Position numbers and translations under genes: made by a program. A stretch of DNA of 19,858 bases from Porphyromonadaceae bacterium UBA3327. GTDB taxonomy: Bacteria > Bacteroidota > Bacteroidia > Bacteroidales > Muribaculaceae. The notes under the pieces were generated by a model, which searched no databases, was not told the DNA's origin, and was given only the letters and a program-made list of their open reading frames with translations. Of this stretch, positions 16,201 to 19,858 are shown in pieces (the first letter of the stretch is position 1; each line of letters opens with the position of its first letter). Location of the stretch: positions 1-19,858 of the forward strand of contig DERZ01000045.1 in assembly GCA_002361155.1 (NCBI GenBank), in the 5' to 3' direction.

Positions 16201-17442
16201 TTATTCATACCGCATGGTTTCGGCGGGGGAAATTTTGGCAGCGAAGATGGAGGGGAGTATGAGGGAGAGGTATATCACTGCAAGGATGCCGGCGTTGAGC
16301 ATCAGGAACCATCCGGGAGCCATCTCCACCGGAACAAAGTCTATGTAGTAGGCGTCGGGGTCGAGTCGCAGCAGATGCCATCGTTGCTGCGCCCAAAGGA
16401 GCGACAGCATCAGCGCGTTGCCTGCGAGAAGTCCGATAAGCGCCACCTTCATGGCGAGGAAAACGAATATCTTGCGGACATTGCGCACCGGCGTCCCGAG
16501 CGAGCGGATTATTCCGATGAAACGCTTTTTGTCGAGTATGATTATCAGCATTCCGGAGATAAGAGTGGCTATGGCCACTACGGTCATAAGCAGGAGAATG
16601 ACAATCACGTTCGTGTCGAGCAGCGAGAGCCACTGGAAATACCCTGCTCCCTGGGTGAGGGCGTCCTGCACTTTGTAGTGCCGGTAAATGAGTCCTTCGG
16701 CCAGCGCTTTATTCAGGGTGGCGCGGATCTCGTCGGAATATTCGCCTACACGGTTGAAGTCATCGGTATGTATCATCAGACTCGTTCCCTGCTTTTCCCC
16801 GATGCCTCCGAGCTGCTGTATGAGCGGCAGGGCGCCGTAGATATAGATGCCGTCGTAGGTGTCGAAATGGGAGTTGAAGATTCCTGCTATTTCAAGGCGT
16901 CGTACCCTTACATCGTCGGAAATGAAGTAAGTGTCGATTCTGTCTCCCGTCTTCAGTCTTAGCTGGTTGGCTGCGATTCTCGAAATGACTGCCTTCTGTA
17001 TCTCCTTCTCATCGGTGTAGTCCGGAATCGTGCCCTCTTCGAGATTTTCCGACAGAAACTTCCTGATGCTCTCTCCGCCGAGGCTGCGCATGTACACTCC
17101 CTTGAAGTCGGTTTTAGTCTTCAGAATTGCCGGAATCGATGCCTCCAGACTGTAGTCGGTGACAAATTCCATGTCGTCAAGTATCCCGCTGAGTGTCGGG
17201 GTGAGTGTCAGCAGATTTGTATCGGTCTCGCCGGCCGGAACGGCATATATGGATATATGGGAGTTGAAGCCGATAACCTTATCGCGGATTTCCCTTTTGA
17301 AACCGAGCACTATCGACACGGAGGCGAGCATCACGGCCACCGCGAGAGCCACGGCGGTGACTGCCACCTTTACAGCCGGGCTGCTTTTGCGGCCTCCCTC
17401 CGACAGCCCGATGCGACGGGCCAGAAAAAATGAATAGTTCAT
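16201..17442 (-). CDS. FtsX/LolE-type ABC transporter permease
   Basis: This 413-residue inner-membrane protein has the LolC/LolE topology. A first membrane segment (about 25-47) is followed by a periplasmic MacB-core-like domain (about 50-265) and three more membrane segments near the C-terminus. The N-terminal LARR...SPAVKVAVTAVALAVAVML and the end AAKISPAETMRYE are characteristic of the family. LolCDE-type complexes extract lipoproteins from the inner membrane for transfer to the outer membrane. The ATPase partner is not in the window, which is common in Bacteroidota. It stands alone between two terminator-like hairpins and has its own promoter-like sequence very close to the start codon. 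Confidence 0.88.
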   Translation of the reverse strand: MNYSFFLARRIGLSEGGRKSSPAVKVAVTAVALAVAVMLASVSIVLGFKREIRDKVIGFNSHISIYAVPAGETDTNLLTLTPTLSGILDDMEFVTDYSLEASIPAILKTKTDFKGVYMRSLGGESIRKFLSENLEEGTIPDYTDEKEIQKAVISRIAANQLRLKTGDRIDTYFISDDVRVRRLEIAGIFNSHFDTYDGIYIYGALPLIQQLGGIGEKQGTSLMIHTDDFNRVGEYSDEIRATLNKALAEGLIYRHYKVQDALTQGAGYFQWLSLLDTNVIVILLLMTVVAIATLISGMLIIILDKKRFIGIIRSLGTPVRNVRKIFVFLAMKVALIGLLAGNALMLSLLWAQQRWHLLRLDPDAYYIDFVPVEMAPGWFLMLNAGILAVIYLSLILPSIFAAKISPAETMRYE

Positions 17443-17447
17443 CCCTG

Positions 17448-17479
17448 CAAAATTACATCATTCCGCCGACATGCGCAAC
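17448..17479 (-). promoter_or_regulatory. Candidate promoter for the FtsX permease, possibly giving leaderless mRNA
   Basis: On the minus strand a perfect -7 box, TAATTTTG (17455 to 17448), lies 20 bp after GTTG (17479 to 17476), a 3-of-4 match to the TTTG -33 element. Spacing is within the 19-21 bp Bacteroidota norm. The box ends only 5 bp before the ATG at 17442, so the transcript would begin at or next to the start codon. Confidence 0.5.
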
Positions 17480-17509
17480 GTGAACCGCTATAAAAACAGC
17501 TGAAAACAG

Positions 17510-17542
17510 AAACGGCAGGAAAGGGTATCCTTCCTGCCGTTT
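17510..17542 (-). terminator. Intrinsic terminator after the lipoprotein gene
   Basis: AAACGGCAGGAAAGG at 17510-17524 pairs with CCTTCCTGCCGTTT at 17529-17542, leaving a four-base GTAT loop and one bulged A. On the minus strand the stem is followed by T-rich sequence with TTTCTGTTTT and, further on, TTTTT. It starts 21 bp after the lipoprotein stop codon. It is the strongest hairpin I see in the window. Confidence 0.8.
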
Positions 17543-17563
17543 ACCTTATGGTAGTGAATGCGG

Positions 17564-18436
17564 TTATTTGGACCGGGCTGATATAGTTGCTTCGACCCTT
17601 ACCAGCTCATCTTCATATTCGCCCCATTCATCGTCGTAATAAGTTTCGATGAACTGGCATTTGTCTCCATCGAAAGAGACTTTGACAAGTCCCGTGTCAT
17701 CGGGGTCGTCAATGAAAGAGTACCGGAACACCTGAAGGTCTTCGTCGTCCCATTTCCATCTGCCGTAACCGTCGATGTCGCCGTCCCAGTCGACACTGAT
17801 ATATGTGGAGGCTTTCGACATGACGATGTATTCCACGAAGTCCTCCTTGATAGTGACGTCAGATAGTTCTTTTTCAAAGAGAACGTTGTCCTTCCTGTCA
17901 TATACCTTGAATTTTACGCCGGTAATGTACCATGTGCGGCAGAGCCGGTCGTTGAGGGAGCTGGAGGGCATCTCTTTCTCTCGGGTGACGTCAAGATTCA
18001 GATCCTGTCCGTTGTCGAGGACAAGATTGACCTTGCTGTCGCTTTCGATGGTGAGTGTGCCGTATCCTATCAGGTCATAGACACCGTCCTTTATCTTCCT
18101 GTACTCTCCGAACACACCATATTCTTCATAAGAACGTGTTGCGGAGCGTTTGCTGAAGAACCTGCTGGTGACTTCGCTGCGTGCGGGAGCCATCTGCGGC
18201 TGATATGCAGCATTGCTGGAAGGCATTATGATATAGTTTCCGCTTGCCGTGAGTTCTATGCTCTCGATGTCGGAATTGTTGTTGACGTTGAACATGACGG
18301 CGTCCGACTCGAATTCTGGATTCGGAAGTTCGCCTTTCCAGAGTTCGTTTTCATCATCGTCTCCTCCGCACGACGCGAATCCGAGTGGAAGAGCGACAGC
18401 CGCAAGGGCTATAGCCCAATATTTTATTTTTTTCAT
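17564..18436 (-). CDS. Lipoprotein of unknown function, probably surface exposed
   Basis: The product has 290 residues. The signal peptide ends in the lipobox FASC, with Cys23 the lipidated residue. It is followed directly by GGDDDEN, an acidic stretch like the lipoprotein export signal that sends Bacteroidota lipoproteins to the cell surface. The mature part is acidic and rich in beta-prone alternation, for example KVNLVLDNGQDLNLDV and TYISVDWDGDIDGYGRWKWD, perhaps a lipocalin-like or beta-sandwich fold. I do not recognise a family. The fumarase gene ends 38 bp upstream, and a strong terminator follows. It could be cotranscribed with fumarase or have its own promoter in the AT-rich gap. Confidence 0.85.
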   Translation of the reverse strand: MKKIKYWAIALAAVALPLGFASCGGDDDENELWKGELPNPEFESDAVMFNVNNNSDIESIELTASGNYIIMPSSNAAYQPQMAPARSEVTSRFFSKRSATRSYEEYGVFGEYRKIKDGVYDLIGYGTLTIESDSKVNLVLDNGQDLNLDVTREKEMPSSSLNDRLCRTWYITGVKFKVYDRKDNVLFEKELSDVTIKEDFVEYIVMSKASTYISVDWDGDIDGYGRWKWDDEDLQVFRYSFIDDPDDTGLVKVSFDGDKCQFIETYYDDEWGEYEDELVRVEATISARSK

Positions 18437-18445
18437 GATTTTTTA

Positions 18446-18471
18446 ATTATATTGTTTTATTATATTGTTTT
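18446..18471. repeat. Perfect 2 x 13-bp tandem duplication between fumarase and lipoprotein genes
   Basis: The unit ATTATATTGTTTT occurs at 18446-18458 and 18459-18471 with no mismatch. It fills most of the 38-bp gap, three bases beyond the fumarase stop codon and ten bases before the lipoprotein ATG. It could set the spacing or strength of the lipoprotein gene's translation start. Confidence 0.85.
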
Positions 18472-18474
18472 GCG

Positions 18475-19858
18475 TCAGTCGTTGCACAATGGGCAGCGGG
18501 GCTTGATCTGCTTGAAGAAATCGTTGCCTTTGTTGTCAACGAGGATGAATGCGGGGAAGTCCTCCACCTCGATTTTCCAGATCGCCTCCATGCCGAGTTC
18601 CGGATATTCGAGCAGTTCGACATTTTTGATGGAGTTCTGCGCGAGGATGGCGGCCGGACCGCCGATAGAGCCGAGGTAGAAACCGCCATGTTTCTTGCAT
18701 GCGTCGGTCACTTGCTGCGAACGGTTTCCCTTGGCGATCATTATCATGCTGCCACCGGCTGCCTGGAACTGGTCGACGTACGAGTCCATGCGTCCTGCAG
18801 TTGTCGGGCCGAATGAGCCGGATGCCATTCCTTCCGGTTTCTTGGCAGGTCCCGCATAGTAGATGGGGTGGTCTTTCAGATACTGAGGCATAGGTTCGCC
18901 GGCGTCGAGACGCTCTTTGATCTTTGCGTGTGCGATGTCGCGGCCGACGATGATGGTGCCCTTAAGTGCCAGACGGGTCGATACGGGATATTTGTCGAGT
19001 TCGGCGAGAATCTCGGGCATGGGACGGTTGAGATCGATATTCACAACCTCGCCTTCGCCGGCGTGACGCAACTCTTCGGGAATCAGTTCGCCGGGGAACT
19101 CGTCGAGTTTTTCGATCCATATACCGTCGCGGTTGATCTTCGCCTTGATGTTGCGGTCGGCCGAGCAGCTCACTCCCATACCCACGGGGCAGCTTGCGCC
19201 GTGGCGAGGCATGCGGATCACGCGGATGTCGTGAGCGAAATACTTGCCGCCGAACTGTGCGCCGAGACCCAGGCAATGGGCTGCCTCGAGAAGTTCTTTC
19301 TCGAGTTCGATGTCACGGAAGGCATGTCCATACTCATTTCCCTGTGTGGGAAGGTTGTCATAATATTTTACGGAGGCTTTCTTCACTGCGGCAAGGTTGG
19401 CTTCGGCAGAAGTGCCTCCGATCACGAACGCGATGTGGTAGGGAGGACAGGCGGCCGTGCCGAGGGTCTTCATCTTCTCGATGAGGAAAGGCACGAGTGT
19501 CTTCCTGTTGAGGATAGCTTTGGTTTCCTGATAAAGATATGTCTTGTTGGCCGAGCCGCCACCCTTTGCCACGAACAGGAAGTTGTATTCTGCGCCTTCG
19601 GTGGCGTGGATTTCAATCTGTGCGGGGAGATTGCAGCCGGTGTTCACCTCGTCGTACATGTTGAGAGGCGCGTTCTGCGAGTAGCGGAGATTGTTCTCGG
19701 TGTAGGTCTTGTAGACGCCTTCGGAAATTTTCTCTTCGTCATCGCAGCCTGTCCATACCTGCTGGCCTTTGTAGGCGGCACATATCGATGTGCCGGTGTC
19801 CTGACAGAAGGGGAGCACGCCCTTGGCGGAAACCTCGGCATTGCGGAGCATGGTGAGA
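18475..19858 (-). CDS. Class I fumarate hydratase, N-terminus cut by the window edge
   Basis: At least 460 residues of an iron-sulfur fumarase that interconverts fumarate and malate are present. In numbering from the internal Met at 19851, the [4Fe-4S] ligands are C16 (LPFCQDTG), C135 (ACPPYH) and C229 (GMGVSC). Their spacings of 119 and 94 match those between C105, C224 and C318 of E. coli FumA. The alpha domain runs to about residue 265, then the beta domain includes GPTTAGRMD and [10 protein letters not shown]. The protein ends in RCPLCND. The frame is open through the edge (Leu-Thr before that Met). Compared with the usual ~545 residues, roughly 85 are missing. In Bacteroidales this enzyme serves the reductive branch to succinate. 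Confidence 0.95.
   Translation of the reverse strand, partial: LTMLRNAEVSAKGVLPFCQDTGTSICAAYKGQQVWTGCDDEEKISEGVYKTYTENNLRYSQNAPLNMYDEVNTGCNLPAQIEIHATEGAEYNFLFVAKGGGSANKTYLYQETKAILNRKTLVPFLIEKMKTLGTAACPPYHIAFVIGGTSAEANLAAVKKASVKYYDNLPTQGNEYGHAFRDIELEKELLEAAHCLGLGAQFGGKYFAHDIRVIRMPRHGASCPVGMGVSCSADRNIKAKINRDGIWIEKLDEFPGELIPEELRHAGEGEVVNIDLNRPMPEILAELDKYPVSTRLALKGTIIVGRDIAHAKIKERLDAGEPMPQYLKDHPIYYAGPAKKPEGMASGSFGPTTAGRMDSYVDQFQAAGGSMIMIAKGNRSQQVTDACKKHGGFYLGSIGGPAAILAQNSIKNVELLEYPELGMEAIWKIEVEDFPAFILVDNKGNDFFKQIKPRCPLCND

Overview
The window reads as a chromosomal segment of a Bacteroidales bacterium, most likely a gut Muribaculaceae-type genome. The family level is inferred. The order rests on several signs: a Bacteroidota-type TamL lipoprotein/Omp85 barrel, a lipoprotein with an acidic surface-export-like motif after its lipid-modified Cys, a T9SS-like short C-terminal tail, a DUF4922 protein, an EFR1-type flavodoxin-ferredoxin, and promoter-like TAnnTTTG elements. 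It is densely coded, with 12 of 13 recognisable genes on the minus strand. There is no gap over 300 bp, and I see no rRNA, tRNA, CRISPR array, insertion sequence or phage gene.

Layout from low to high coordinates. (1) 52-774 (+): an exported flavodoxin-like protein with a T9SS-like tail, facing (2) 923-1690 (-), an EFR1-type flavodoxin/2[4Fe-4S] protein. (3) 1726-3717 (-): a Zn/Cd-type P1B ATPase with a His-rich N-terminus. (4) 3776-4570 (-): a six-TM cation channel with an unusual selectivity filter. (5) 4588-5244 (-): a Gph-like HAD phosphatase. (6) 5310-7643 (-): TamL. (7) 7714-12623 (-): four overlapping or nearly abutting genes in the order GT2 glycosyltransferase, DUF4922 HIT-like protein, SpoIID/LytB-domain protein and AmpG-like MFS permease. 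(8) 12685-16014 (-): a large exported multidomain N-acetylmuramoyl-L-alanine amidase lying just upstream of them. (9) 16201-17442 (-): a LolC/LolE-type FtsX permease. (10) 17564-18436 (-): a lipoprotein of unknown function. (11) 18475-19858 (-): a class I fumarase cut by the window edge.

The most coherent unit is 7714-16014, transcribed amidase -> GT2 -> DUF4922 -> SpoIID -> AmpG. The amidase should strip stem peptides from peptidoglycan. SpoIID-family enzymes cleave stripped glycan strands to anhydro-muramyl products, and AmpG-family permeases import such products. Yet the SpoIID protein here has no signal peptide and carries 14 cysteines, so it looks cytoplasmic. Together with a Vtc2-like HIT nucleotidyl enzyme and a cytosolic glycosyltransferase, this suggests an uncharacterised muropeptide or glycan salvage pathway. 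That is inference from gene content and overlap, not shown by the sequence itself.

Smaller items are three short tandem duplications next to stop codons, a promoter so close to its start codon that the mRNA may be leaderless, a 17-bp palindrome upstream of the metal ATPase, and two terminator-like hairpins.
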